NCBI GenBank assembly: GCA_944388075.1
Contig: CALXHI010000031.1
Location: 1-49,289 of the forward strand
Reading direction: 5' to 3'
Source: an uncultured Clostridia bacterium
GTDB lineage: Bacteria > Bacillota > Clostridia > Oscillospirales > Ruminococcaceae
DNA length: 49,289 nt
Below the pieces are notes generated by a model, which worked only from the letters and a program-made list of their open reading frames with translations, made no database searches and was not told the DNA's origin. Of this stretch, positions 17,244 through 26,477 are shown piece by piece. Made by a program: the position numbers and the translations under genes. The number at the start of each line of letters is the position of its first letter. Within the stretch, counting starts at the first letter, position 1.

Positions 17244-18004
17244 TATCCAAACCTCCCCGTGATATAGTCCTCGGTTCTCTGATCGTTCGGCTTTGCAAAG
17301 AGCTGTTCGGTGTCGCCAACCTCGATCAGTTCTCCCAGAAGGAAGAATGCCGTTCGGTCGGAGATACGCACCGCCTGCTGCATGTTATGCGTCACGATAA
17401 CTATAGTATACTGCTTTTTCAGCTCCATTGCAAGCTCTTCGATTTTGGAAGTGGAAATCGGGTCGAGCGCAGAGGTGGGTTCGTCCATCAGAAGAACCTT
17501 GGGTTCAACGGCAAGTGCTCTTGCGATACAAAGCCGCTGCTGTTGACCGCCGGATAACCCCAGTGCGGATTTGTCGAGCCGGTCTTTCAGCTCATCCCAG
17601 ATAGCAGCCCCCCGCAGTGAACGCTCGACAATCTCCATCAGCTTTGCCTTATTGCGGATGCCGTGTGTGCGAGGGCCGTATGCGACATTGTCAAAGACAC
17701 TCATCGGGAAGGGATTGGGCTTCTGGAATACCATGCCAATCTCCTTGCGCAGGTTGTTGACATCGGTCGCAGGGTCAAAGATATCGGTTTCGCCATAGCG
17801 CAAAGTGCCGGTGATTTTCACACCGGGAATCAGGTCATTCATGCGGTTGATGGTCTTGAGGAAGGTCGACTTGCCGCAACCGGACGGGCCAATCAGTGCG
17901 GTAATGGTATGGGGTTGGATTTCGATGTTGATGTCTTTCAATGCCTGTGTTTTGCCGTACCAAAGGCAGAGATTCTCGACGGTCAAGATGGGTGATGCGC
18001 TCAT
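17243..18004 (-). CDS. pstB: phosphate ABC transporter ATPase PstB
   Basis: This is a 253-residue ATPase of the high-affinity phosphate importer. It has Walker [11 protein letters not shown]-loop FQKPNPFP, signature [15 protein letters not shown], Walker [13 protein letters not shown] and switch His in VTHNMQQA, all in place. [10 protein letters not shown] is typical for PstB. The start overlaps the pstA stop as ATGA, with AAAGGAG upstream. Confidence 0.98.
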   Translation of the reverse strand: MSASPILTVENLCLWYGKTQALKDINIEIQPHTITALIGPSGCGKSTFLKTINRMNDLIPGVKITGTLRYGETDIFDPATDVNNLRKEIGMVFQKPNPFPMSVFDNVAYGPRTHGIRNKAKLMEIVERSLRGAAIWDELKDRLDKSALGLSGGQQQRLCIARALAVEPKVLLMDEPTSALDPISTSKIEELAMELKKQYTIVIVTHNMQQAVRISDRTAFFLLGELIEVGDTEQLFAKPNDQRTEDYITGRFG

Positions 18005-18930
18005 AGCATACTCCTTTTCTTATATTGCCGTCCGACAAAGGATGCGGCGAAATTGAGTAGGATGGTCAGAATCATCAAAATAGCAGCGGCTGCAAAGGCA
18101 ACCTCGAATTCGCCCTCCTCCTTCGCATAGACATAAAGGGCAACGGTCAGCGTTGCGCCGGAGCTGGTTATAGCCTCGAACACACCGTTGAGGGTATGGG
18201 CAAAGCCGGCGGTGAAGAGCAGTGCTGCCGATTCGCCGAGAATGCGTCCAATCGAAAGAATGCAGCCGGTAATGACGCCATCTGCGCAGGAGGGGAGTAC
18301 AACCGTGCGAATTACACGCCATTTGCCTGCACCCAAACCGAATGCGCCTTCCCGATAGCTTTGCGGAACGGTCTTGAGGCTTTCCTGTGTGGTACGCATG
18401 ATGGTCGGCAGGTTCATGATGACCAAGGTCAGCGCACCGGCAATCAGCGATTTTTGCAGGTTAAGGAAATTGCAGAAAAACAGCATACCGACCAAACCAT
18501 AGATGATCGAAGGAATGCCGGAGAGCGTTTCCGCTGCATATTCAATGGCGGAGACAAGCTTTTTGTTTTGGGCATATTCGGTCAGGTAGATGGCAGCACC
18601 CACGCCGATGGGCAGCGCAATCAGCAGCGTGACAATGACGATATACACGGTGTTGAGGATATCGGGCAGCAGACCAATGGTGTTACGCAGATAGCTCGGT
18701 GCGGTCGAGAGCAGTTTCCAGCTGATGTGCGGCAGACCCTTGTACAGCACATAGATAATCATGAATAGCAGCAGTGATACCGTCAGCAAGACCGATATGC
18801 CCATCAGCACATGCAGCAGACGAATTGTGAAGGTGCGCCGAGGCGGCAGCGACCGCTTGCCCTCGGCTTGCTGCTGTGCAGCAGGGGTTTGGTAGTGCGC
18901 TGTCGGCAATTCGTAAACAGGTTCGGTCAT
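18001..18930 (-). CDS. pstA: phosphate ABC transporter permease PstA
   Basis: This 309-residue permease has about six membrane segments after a 35-residue hydrophilic N-terminal tail. The EAA-type loop ([21 protein letters not shown]) and [15 protein letters not shown] are typical of PstA. It forms the channel with PstC. The start overlaps the pstC stop as ATGA and has AAAGGAGC upstream. Confidence 0.97.
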   Translation of the reverse strand: MTEPVYELPTAHYQTPAAQQQAEGKRSLPPRRTFTIRLLHVLMGISVLLTVSLLLFMIIYVLYKGLPHISWKLLSTAPSYLRNTIGLLPDILNTVYIVIVTLLIALPIGVGAAIYLTEYAQNKKLVSAIEYAAETLSGIPSIIYGLVGMLFFCNFLNLQKSLIAGALTLVIMNLPTIMRTTQESLKTVPQSYREGAFGLGAGKWRVIRTVVLPSCADGVITGCILSIGRILGESAALLFTAGFAHTLNGVFEAITSSGATLTVALYVYAKEEGEFEVAFAAAAILMILTILLNFAASFVGRQYKKRSML

Positions 18931-19808
18931 GAGCCTTGCTCCTTTCCACGTTTGAGGAAGAAATTGAGGGTGGCGTTGATCAGCAGAATGAACAGGAACA
19001 GTACCAACGCAATCGAGAACAGTGCCTGCCGCTGCAAGCCGGACGCATATGCCATTTCGCTTGCAACAGCAGTTGTCAGGAAACGCACGCTGCCGAACAG
19101 CTCAGGCATATTGGCAACATTGCCCGATACCATCATAACCGCCATGGCTTCCCCGATCGCACGTCCGACACCGAGTACAACCGCTGCCGCAATGCCGCTT
19201 TTCGCAGCCGGTACGGAGACACGGAAATAGGTTTCGGTAGGGGTTGCGCCGAGGGCGAGGGAGGCATCCTCATATTCTTTCGGGACGGCTTCGAGTGCCG
19301 TCACCGATACTTTTATAATAGACGGCAGAATCATAATCGCCAACACGATGATGGCGGCAAATAGGCTTGCACCGTCTGCCAGTCCGAACAGCTTGCGCAC
19401 TGCCGGTACGAGCATGATCATGCCGACCAGACCATAGACTACGGACGGAATGCCCGCTAACAGGCTCACGGCTGCGCCGACCAGAGATTTGACCGTGGGC
19501 GGCGCAAATTTCGCCAGATAGACAGCGGTAAAGAACCCGACCGGAACGCCGAGCAGAATCGCACCGGCAGTTCCGTAGATACTCGTTAAGATGAAGGGAA
19601 GGATACCATAGGAGGGGTTGTCGGAGGTGGATTCCCAGGTATCGTTGAAGAGAAAGTCGATCAACCCGATCTCTTTGATGGCGGGGAGGCCTGCAATGAT
19701 CAGGTAGATGGTGATGAGGAGAACGCAGCCGACCGTAATCAGACCAAGGAGGAGGAAAATGCCGTGAATGACGGTTTCGGCTGTGTTTTTTGCAGCTGCC
19801 TTCCGCAT
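18927..19808 (-). CDS. pstC: phosphate ABC transporter permease PstC
   Basis: This 293-residue permease has six membrane segments and family motifs (GIPSVVYGLVGMIML and the loop YEDASLALGATPTETYF). I chose the ATG at 19808, one base after the pstS stop codon, because the encoded MRKAAAKNTAE leads directly into the first membrane segment. No good ribosome-binding site precedes it, so translation is probably coupled to pstS; the longer open frame would overlap pstS. Confidence 0.95.
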   Translation of the reverse strand: MRKAAAKNTAETVIHGIFLLLGLITVGCVLLITIYLIIAGLPAIKEIGLIDFLFNDTWESTSDNPSYGILPFILTSIYGTAGAILLGVPVGFFTAVYLAKFAPPTVKSLVGAAVSLLAGIPSVVYGLVGMIMLVPAVRKLFGLADGASLFAAIIVLAIMILPSIIKVSVTALEAVPKEYEDASLALGATPTETYFRVSVPAAKSGIAAAVVLGVGRAIGEAMAVMMVSGNVANMPELFGSVRFLTTAVASEMAYASGLQRQALFSIALVLFLFILLINATLNFFLKRGKEQGS

Positions 19809-19809
19809 A

Positions 19810-20610
19810 TCAGTTTGCGGGGACAACGCCGGCACCGGTGATGATATCATGTGCCGCCGAGGATGTCGCATAATCGAAGAATTTTTGTGCGGAATCCGAG
19901 AGTGCCGTATCCTTCTTGGTCACGAGGATGAACGGACGCTGAATCGGATAGCTACCGTCCTTGACGGTCGCTTCGGTCGGAGCAACACCGTTGACGGAGA
20001 GTGCTTTGACCGTATCCTCGACCGATGCCAAAGAGGCATAGCCGATGGCGTTGGGGTTGCCGGCAACCGTTGTGATGACGTCACCGGTCGAGGTCAGCTC
20101 CTGTCGGTAGGCGCATTTGTCTTCGGTATCGGTGATGGACTCGAAGCCGTCACGAGTGCCGCTGCCTGCCTCACGGCCAATCAGCACGATTTCGCCATCC
20201 GCACCGCCGATCTCTTTCCAGTTCGTGATTTCGCCGGTGTAGATTTTGGCAACCGTCTCCAGTTCGAGGTCGGAAACCGCATTGTCCGGGTGGACGATCA
20301 GCGCAATGCCGTCATAGGCGAGAACGGTTTCGGTCAAGCCCTTCTGCTTCTCCTCATCCTTGAGGCTGCGGCTCGACAGACCGATATCGCAAGTCCCCTC
20401 AAGCACTGCCGTGATGCCCGTGCCGGAACCGGTCGGGTTATAGGTGAAGGTGATGTCGCTGTTCTGCTCCATGAACGCCTCGCCCAGAGAACCGATGACC
20501 TTCGACATCGAGGTTGAACCGTCAGTCGAGACGCCCTGCTTTTCACCGCATGCGGTGAATGTCATTGCGGACAGTACCAAAGCTGCCGCCATTGCCAATG
20601 TTTTTTTCAT
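19810..20610 (-). CDS. pstS: phosphate-binding lipoprotein PstS
   Basis: This 266-residue lipoprotein captures phosphate outside the membrane. The signal peptide ends in TFTAC, Cys21 being lipidated. Phosphate-binding loops are visible: DGSTSMSKVIGSL, NPTGSGTGITAVLEG, GLSSRSLKDEE and REAGSGTRDGFESI. The ATG at 20610 has AAAGGAG upstream; the open frame extends further but without signal sequence sense. It is the first gene of the operon. Confidence 0.97.
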   Translation of the reverse strand: MKKTLAMAAALVLSAMTFTACGEKQGVSTDGSTSMSKVIGSLGEAFMEQNSDITFTYNPTGSGTGITAVLEGTCDIGLSSRSLKDEEKQKGLTETVLAYDGIALIVHPDNAVSDLELETVAKIYTGEITNWKEIGGADGEIVLIGREAGSGTRDGFESITDTEDKCAYRQELTSTGDVITTVAGNPNAIGYASLASVEDTVKALSVNGVAPTEATVKDGSYPIQRPFILVTKKDTALSDSAQKFFDYATSSAAHDIITGAGVVPAN

Positions 20611-20677
20611 TTGAATCGACTCCTTTATTTGAGTAAGGTTGTTCGGAAACTGCCCTTTGCCGTTTCCACCTGTCATT

Positions 20678-20732
20678 AGTATACCCGTCAAATGTAAAAT
20701 GGACAAGAAGAAGGGTGTCAAATTCATGTAAA
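20678..20732 (-). promoter_or_regulatory. pst operon promoter with Pho box repeats
   Basis: On the minus strand TATACT (20683-20678) is preceded after 17 bp by TTGTCC (20706-20701), a weak -35. Just upstream are TTTACA (20732-20727) and TTGACA (20721-20716), spaced 11 bp start to start, and a further TTTACA (20698-20693) 23 bp on. TT(A/C/T)ACA repeats at 11 bp steps are the known PhoP-binding pattern in Gram-positive bacteria, and a weak -35 fits a promoter that needs an activator. Confidence 0.6.
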
Positions 20733-21007
20733 ATTGCAAGGCATCGACCGGAAATGGCGATGAAAGGCTTTGTGCAGAATGTCAACTTCGAGTAAAGCCG
20801 GGCGGCAATTCTCCGAATGGGTCAAACTGCCCGGTGCATTTTTGGTGGAAAGCAGCCCCAAAATCATGCTGTTTGGACGGTTTTGGGCAGAAATTGGCGG
20901 AACGTCTGTTCCTATCTTACAAAGTGGCGAACAATGTTTCGGGCTCGATTTGTGAATATCGACCAAATCTGCAGAAAGAATTTGGGATTCTTTTTTTAAA
21001 ATGCGGG

Positions 21008-21037
21008 TTGACAATTGAAAGTGGTTTGCGGTATAAT
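21008..21037 (+). promoter_or_regulatory. mraZ / dcw cluster promoter
   Basis: TTGACA (21008-21013), an 18 bp spacer and TATAAT (21032-21037). The leader to mraZ is about 190 bases. Between the pst promoter (20732) and this one I see no gene; the short frames there lack start signals. Confidence 0.85.
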
Positions 21038-21231
21038 ATGGGTAGGGCAAAAATGGGCAGGAAAGGGAGCTTATGGACAGTTCTACCCAAGTACACGGCG
21101 GAAATGGACATCAAGTGGAATCTGCACGATCCATCATATAAAAATAGAATTGCCCGATAGTTTGATTTCAGATGTAGAACAAACACCGATCAACTGTGCG
21201 TACAAGGGGACGGTGGAAAGGGGGCTTTTTC

Positions 21232-21819
21232 ATGTATGCAGCGCAGAATGAAAATGCCCCTGTCCGGAAGCCGCAAATGTTCTTGGCAGGCAAACACGTC
21301 GTTCAGATGGACGCCAGAGGTCGCATCAGTTTCCCGACTTGTTTTCAGAAGAAGCTGGGCGATATCCTGACGGTTTCCCCTGATAACAACCAACGCGGCT
21401 ATTTGGTCGTGCGAACGACCGAGGACTACAACGCCTACTGCGAACAGATGGTAGATGCCCTGTATGCCGCCATGGAGGACGATCCCGATATGGAGGAAGA
21501 AGATATCGAGGACGCCATCCGTGACTACTGCGGCTCGAGCGAGGATATCGGCGTGGACAAGAACGGCCGTATCACGCTGCCGGAACACCTGCGTACCTAT
21601 GCAGGGCTTTCCGCAAACGGCAAGGTTATGGTTGTCGGTGTGCGCAACGGCGTGGAGCTTTGGGATGCAGATACCTTTGAAGAGGTGCAGCGTCGCCGCC
21701 ATGACGAGAAGCGCACCGAAAAGGACGTGAAGCGTGCCCTGAAGGCGAAGCACAGAGCGGTCAAAACACAGCGGATGCAGGAAGAAGTCGATGCTGCGGA
21801 TGGACAGAACGATCGGTAA
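21232..21819 (+). CDS. mraZ: MraZ, transcriptional regulator of the dcw cluster
   Basis: This 195-residue protein has two AbrB-like half-domains with the family motifs: MDARGRISFPTCFQKKL in the first and VDKNGRITLPEHLRTYAGL in the second. MraZ binds repeats in its own promoter and controls cluster expression; here it is the first gene. The ATG at 21232 has GGAAAGGGGG upstream. It is longer than the usual ~145 residues because of an acidic insertion between the halves (DDPDMEEEDIED) and a basic 40-residue tail. Confidence 0.93.
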   Translation: MYAAQNENAPVRKPQMFLAGKHVVQMDARGRISFPTCFQKKLGDILTVSPDNNQRGYLVVRTTEDYNAYCEQMVDALYAAMEDDPDMEEEDIEDAIRDYCGSSEDIGVDKNGRITLPEHLRTYAGLSANGKVMVVGVRNGVELWDADTFEEVQRRRHDEKRTEKDVKRALKAKHRAVKTQRMQEEVDAADGQNDR

Positions 21820-21831
21820 GGAGTCATGCAG

Positions 21832-22773
21832 ATGGAAACGAAGTACGACCCTTACGCTTATCATCGCCCCATCATGCTTGATGCGGTGATGCAGGATTTG
21901 GCAGTCAAGCCGGATGGCATCTATCTCGACGGTACCGTGGGCGGCGGCGGGCATTCTCATGCGATTGCCACACGCCTGACTGCCGGCGGACATCTCTATG
22001 CGCTCGATCAGGATCCGGATGCGATTGCTGCTGCCGCACGTCGTCTGGCAGGACTGCCGGTGACGCTGATTCACAGCAATTTTGCGTCTCTGCGTCAAAT
22101 TCTCGAACAACAAAACACCAAAGCCGATGGCATTCTGCTCGATCTCGGCGTCAGCAGTCATGAACTGGACGAGACCTCACGAGGTTTCTCGTATCATCGT
22201 GACGCACCGCTGGATATGCGAATGTCCCAAACAGGCAGGTCGGCAGCCGATCTGGTCAATACGCTCTCTGCGGACGCATTGGTCGACATTCTCTTTCGCT
22301 ACGGTGAGGAGAAATATGCACGTACGATCGTCAATCGTATCGTTGCAGCAAGAGAACAAAAGCCCATTGAGACAACATTGGAATTGGCAGAACTCATCAA
22401 GCAAGGCGTGCCCGCAAAGGTGCGAAGAGATAAAAATCCTTGCAAGAAAACCTTTCAGGCCCTGCGAATTGCAGTCAATGACGAGATGAATTGCTTGCGC
22501 ATTGCCTTGCAAGATGCCTTTGAGATGCTGAAGGTCGGTGGCAGATTGGTCATCCTGACGTTTCACAGTCTCGAGGATCGCATGGTCAAGCAGGCGTTTG
22601 CCGAGTATTGTACCGGCTGCACCTGCCCGTCCTCCTTTCCGATTTGCGTCTGCGGAAAACAGCCCCGGGGACAGCTCATCCATCGAAAGCCCGTCACCGC
22701 ATCCGAAACGGAATTGCAGGAGAACGCTCGCAGCCACAGTGCAAGGCTGCGAAGCATTCAAAAGATTAGATAA
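21832..22773 (+). CDS. rsmH: 16S rRNA (cytosine1402-N4)-methyltransferase RsmH
   Basis: This 313-residue methyltransferase modifies C1402 in the decoding centre of 16S rRNA. The SAM site reads DGTVGGGGHSHAIATRL and ALDQDPDA, and LDLGVSSHELDETSRGFSYH and LTFHSLEDRMVKQAF are family signatures. Two ATGs are possible; the one at 21832 lies 8 bases from AAGGAG and is preferred to that at 21826, which is only 2 bases away. It is the standard second gene of the dcw cluster. Confidence 0.97.
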   Translation: METKYDPYAYHRPIMLDAVMQDLAVKPDGIYLDGTVGGGGHSHAIATRLTAGGHLYALDQDPDAIAAAARRLAGLPVTLIHSNFASLRQILEQQNTKADGILLDLGVSSHELDETSRGFSYHRDAPLDMRMSQTGRSAADLVNTLSADALVDILFRYGEEKYARTIVNRIVAAREQKPIETTLELAELIKQGVPAKVRRDKNPCKKTFQALRIAVNDEMNCLRIALQDAFEMLKVGGRLVILTFHSLEDRMVKQAFAEYCTGCTCPSSFPICVCGKQPRGQLIHRKPVTASETELQENARSHSARLRSIQKIR

Positions 22774-22960
22774 ATAACAAGATTAGAACAAAGAAAACAA
22801 TAACGGATTTTTCTGTTAATTACAATAATAGAAAACACATACGAGTGGAATTGTACGCTGTGTGCGGACGGAAAATGCAGCCTTTCGACAATGCCTGCCG
22901 TCTGCCGGAACGTCTGTGGCGATGCTTTATGTCGCCCTTCCCAACAGAAAGGAGTGTCGT

Positions 22961-23818
22961 ATGCTTGACTATATGATGGACGACACACCGACAAGCGTCG
23001 ATCGGGACTCACTGCTTTCGGCAGAGGAGCGTCGGCAGATGACCGAACGCAACCGAGCCGAGCATGCGGCAATGCGGGAACAATCGATGCAAACACCGTC
23101 CGAGCAGCTTGCGCTGATGCAGCAGGAACAGCTCGACCGGGAACGGCTGCGGAGATTGCAGGAATCGGAACGCAATCGCTATGCTGCCGGCAGCAGAGAG
23201 ATGCCCTATGTCAGTGCGATACCGTCGATATCGCCAATATCGATGGTTGCCGGATCGAGCGCAGTGGCAGCGGATGTGCATGATGAGTATGATGAGGCTT
23301 ACGAGCTGCCGTATGTCGATTCCGATGTATCCATTCCGGATCCGGCTGAATTCGGAGACGACTGCATGCCGGCACAGAATCGGCAGCGATTTACGCTGTA
23401 CAGTGCAGCGAGCAGGTTTCAGAGTGTATTTCTGCGCAATCGAAACAGCCACAGAGTTTCGCCGATAGCCGGTGCGCTGTTGGCAGTGCTGGCGCTGCTG
23501 TTCATCGGCAATATTATCTATGGCAAGATGCGCACGAACCAAATCTATTCCGAAATCGCAGCCCTCGAAGCCGAATACGATGACTGGTGTGCAAAGAACA
23601 TGAGTCTGGAAACGAGCATCAAGGGTAAGATGACAGCGAAGAATATTGAGGAGTATGCCGAGAACGAGCTGGGGCTGAAGCCTTTGGACGACTCGCAGAT
23701 CTCCTATGTGACCATTCAGACGGAGGATGAAATCGTCATCGCAGATCCGGAAGAGGATTTCTGGTCGATCATGGGGAACTATTTCACATCGCTGTTTGAA
23801 TATTTGCGTGGCGAATAA
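22961..23818 (+). CDS. FtsL/DivIC-like division protein with long N-terminal tail
   Basis: This is a 285-residue single-pass protein. The C-terminal 120 residues fit FtsL or DivIC: a membrane segment (about 168-188), a coiled coil (QIYSEIAALEAEYDDWCAKN) and the ending IEEYAENELGLKPLDDSQISYV. Such proteins link FtsQ and the septal synthase. The 165-residue cytoplasmic part is unusually long and highly charged, with a Q/E/R-rich helix at about 20-75 and an acidic stretch near 120. AAAGGAGTG precedes the ATG. It occupies the usual ftsL position, between rsmH and the transpeptidase. Confidence 0.8.
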   Translation: MLDYMMDDTPTSVDRDSLLSAEERRQMTERNRAEHAAMREQSMQTPSEQLALMQQEQLDRERLRRLQESERNRYAAGSREMPYVSAIPSISPISMVAGSSAVAADVHDEYDEAYELPYVDSDVSIPDPAEFGDDCMPAQNRQRFTLYSAASRFQSVFLRNRNSHRVSPIAGALLAVLALLFIGNIIYGKMRTNQIYSEIAALEAEYDDWCAKNMSLETSIKGKMTAKNIEEYAENELGLKPLDDSQISYVTIQTEDEIVIADPEEDFWSIMGNYFTSLFEYLRGE

Positions 23819-23896
23819 CATAAAAATATACGAATCGCTGCGTTGATACCAACCGGAAATCAAAGAGAAACCGGTAACTTTTCTGTAGAACAAAAG

Positions 23897-23934
23897 ACGG
23901 CTGCAGCGGCACGGCTTCAAATGGGAGCAGCCGT
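23897..23934 (+). promoter_or_regulatory. stem-loop between ftsL-like gene and transpeptidase
   Basis: ACGGCTGC (23897-23904) is repeated in inverse at 23927-23934. A second weak hairpin, GGCGG (23971-23975) with CCGCC (23989-23993), is followed by TTTGTTTTT at 23997-24005, as in an attenuator. Both lie in the 212-base gap before the PBP gene. Confidence 0.35.
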
Positions 23935-24030
23935 ATGCGCCAATGTTTATGATTTATGATTTTGGATGGCGGCGGGATAATTCTCTCACCGCCTGCTTTG
24001 TTTTTGGCATACATACGGAAAGGAGTCCAT

Positions 24031-26457
24031 ATGGCAGATGTACCGCAGAAGAACCCTCGAACCCCCAAGCCCTCTCATCGCACCAAATGGGTGAAAGGCG
24101 CTCGTAAGGAGAATCAGCAAACCGTATCCGGCTCAATGCGAGTTCGTGCCAATCTCGTGATTCAGACGATCTTTTTTCTATTTGCCATTGTGTTGATCGT
24201 GAATTTGTTTCGTCTGATGGTGATTGACCACGATACCTATGCCGATATGGCGAATTCCCGTCAATTCGATACCATTACCATTCCGGCAGCCCGTGGTTCG
24301 ATCTATGATGCGAATGGCAACGTGTTGGCACAGAGTGCAACCGTGTACCGCATTTTCGTTGATCCCAATCAGCTGAAGGATGATCTGGAATCTGTCGAGA
24401 AGCGCAATGCAGCCCTGCTGCAGGAGGCTGCCGAGCAGAAGGCAGACGGTGTCAATGCTGTGCCCGATTTGGTCAATACCGAGCAGCTGAAGGATCAGCT
24501 CGCAGCATATCTCGCCGAAAAGCTTGAGGTGGAAAAGAGCGAGGTGCTGGAGCAGTTCAATGCCAATACCCGCTACGAGGTGATCAAGCGGCGTGTAGAG
24601 AAAACCGTTGCCGATGAGATCATCGAAGCCATCAGCAATTTCAAGCCGACCGGCAGTCAGCGAACCATCTCCTTCAGCTGTATCAGTCGTCAATCCGATA
24701 CCCGCAGATACTATCCGCAGAATGAGCTTGCCGCTGCGGTCATCGGCTTCAACAAGAGCGATGGCGAGGGCTTGCTCGGACTCGAATTGCAGTATGACGA
24801 ATATCTTTCCGGCATCGATGGCAAGACCATCACCGCAACCGATGCCAACGGCAATGAAATGCCCTATCGCTATTCCAAAACCTATCCGGCACAGGATGGC
24901 GATGATCTCTATATCACGATTGACATGACCTTGCAGACCTATCTCGAAAATGCAATCAACGACATGGTCGAGAGCTTTCAGGTCGGCAATCGTGCTTGCG
25001 GCATCATTCTCAATGCCAAAACCGGTGCGGTGATGGCAATGGCGACAGTGTCCGGCTTTGACCCGAATGACCCATACACGATCTATGATCCGGATGTGCT
25101 TGCCGAAATCGAGCTGATTACCGATGAAACCGAGCAGAGCAAGGCAATTGAAGCGGCACGGCAAACGCAGTGGCGCAATAAGTGCATCACCGAAACCTAT
25201 ATCCCCGGTTCGGTGTTCAAGGTGTTTACCGCCTCTGCCGGACTGGAAGAGGATGTCATTTCCTATGACAGCACATTTAACTGTACCGGCTCGATTCTGG
25301 TTGCCGATACGCTTATGCACTGCTGGCGGCGTGTGGGCGGCCATGGCACACAGACCTTTGAGCAGGTGCTGACCAATTCCTGCAACCCCGCCTTCATCTC
25401 CATCGGTCAGGCACTGGGCAAATCCCGTTTCTATCAGTATTTTGAAGCATTCGGTCTGAACGAGAAAACCGGCATTGACCTGCCTGGTGAAACTGCATCT
25501 GTCTATCAGCGGCTGGAAACGATGGGCGAGGTCGAGCTGGCATCGTGCTCGTTCGGTCAGACCAACTCCATTTCGCCACTCGAGATGGTGACGGGCTATG
25601 CGGCAGTCGTCAACGGCGGCTATCTGCTCAAGCCTTATGTGGTCAGCAAGATTGTGGACAGCGACGGCAATATCGTTATGACGCAGGAGAAAACTGTTCG
25701 CCGACAGGTGATCTCTTCCGAAACCTCTGCCGAAATGCGACAGGCGTTGCAGGCGGTCGTCGAGAACAACGGCGGCGGCAATGCCTATATCAAGGGCTAC
25801 AAAATCGGCGGTAAATCCGGTACGGCGCAGATCATCAGCGGCGATATTTCCGCAGACGATCAGCAGTATGTTGCGTCGTATTGCTGCTTTGCACCGGCAG
25901 ATGATCCGGAAATCGTCATGCTGATCATGGCAGACCGTCCGGATACCTCCATTAACTATTATGGTTCTTCGGTTGTTGTGCCATATGCCCGTGCGGTACT
26001 GGAAAAGGCCTTGCCGTATTTGGGCTTCTACCCCGAATATACCGAGGAAGAACAGGCAAAACTCGATGTGACGGTTCCGCTGCTGATTGACCGTTCCCTT
26101 GACGATGTGCAGACCACATTGACCGATCTGGGCTTGACCTATGAGGTGGTCGGTGACGGTACGACCGTCAATATGCAGACACCGATTACGGGTTCGGCGG
26201 TTTCCAAGGGCAGCAAGGTTATGCTCTATACCGGAACGGAAGCAAAGCAATATGTGACCGTGCCGAATGTGGTGGGCTTGAGCCTTGAGCAGGCGAATGC
26301 CGCATTCGCCGAAGCCGGGCTGAACTGGCTTGCCAAGGGCGCATCGACTGATCGCAAGGACGTCAAGGTGCTGCTTCAGAGTGTGGAACCGGGTACGGTT
26401 GTCGAGCGGTATTCGGTTGTGACATTGGATTTCGGTACGAGTGCCGAAAGTGACTGA
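24031..26457 (+). CDS. class B penicillin-binding protein with PASTA domains (FtsI/SpoVD type)
   Basis: This 808-residue transpeptidase cross-links peptidoglycan at the septum or spore. It has a basic cytoplasmic tail (1-45), one membrane segment (about 46-68), a PBP dimerisation domain (starting AARGSIYDANGNVLA) and a transpeptidase domain with Ser394-VFK, Ser450-C-N and Lys595-S-G. Two PASTA domains follow (about 680-742 and 743-808), as in SpoVD and PBP2x. AAAGGAG precedes the ATG at 24031. The dcw position makes it the partner of the FtsW/SpoVE protein encoded at 29.0 kb. Sequence alone does not separate FtsI from SpoVD. Confidence 0.95.
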   Translation: MADVPQKNPRTPKPSHRTKWVKGARKENQQTVSGSMRVRANLVIQTIFFLFAIVLIVNLFRLMVIDHDTYADMANSRQFDTITIPAARGSIYDANGNVLAQSATVYRIFVDPNQLKDDLESVEKRNAALLQEAAEQKADGVNAVPDLVNTEQLKDQLAAYLAEKLEVEKSEVLEQFNANTRYEVIKRRVEKTVADEIIEAISNFKPTGSQRTISFSCISRQSDTRRYYPQNELAAAVIGFNKSDGEGLLGLELQYDEYLSGIDGKTITATDANGNEMPYRYSKTYPAQDGDDLYITIDMTLQTYLENAINDMVESFQVGNRACGIILNAKTGAVMAMATVSGFDPNDPYTIYDPDVLAEIELITDETEQSKAIEAARQTQWRNKCITETYIPGSVFKVFTASAGLEEDVISYDSTFNCTGSILVADTLMHCWRRVGGHGTQTFEQVLTNSCNPAFISIGQALGKSRFYQYFEAFGLNEKTGIDLPGETASVYQRLETMGEVELASCSFGQTNSISPLEMVTGYAAVVNGGYLLKPYVVSKIVDSDGNIVMTQEKTVRRQVISSETSAEMRQALQAVVENNGGGNAYIKGYKIGGKSGTAQIISGDISADDQQYVASYCCFAPADDPEIVMLIMADRPDTSINYYGSSVVVPYARAVLEKALPYLGFYPEYTEEEQAKLDVTVPLLIDRSLDDVQTTLTDLGLTYEVVGDGTTVNMQTPITGSAVSKGSKVMLYTGTEAKQYVTVPNVVGLSLEQANAAFAEAGLNWLAKGASTDRKDVKVLLQSVEPGTVVERYSVVTLDFGTSAESD

Positions 26458-26477
26458 TTGGATTTTGAGGTGATGGT

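Noticed and set aside
20770..21160. Several short open frames between the pst promoter and mraZ
   Set aside because: They overlap each other and the mraZ promoter and lack ribosome-binding sites.
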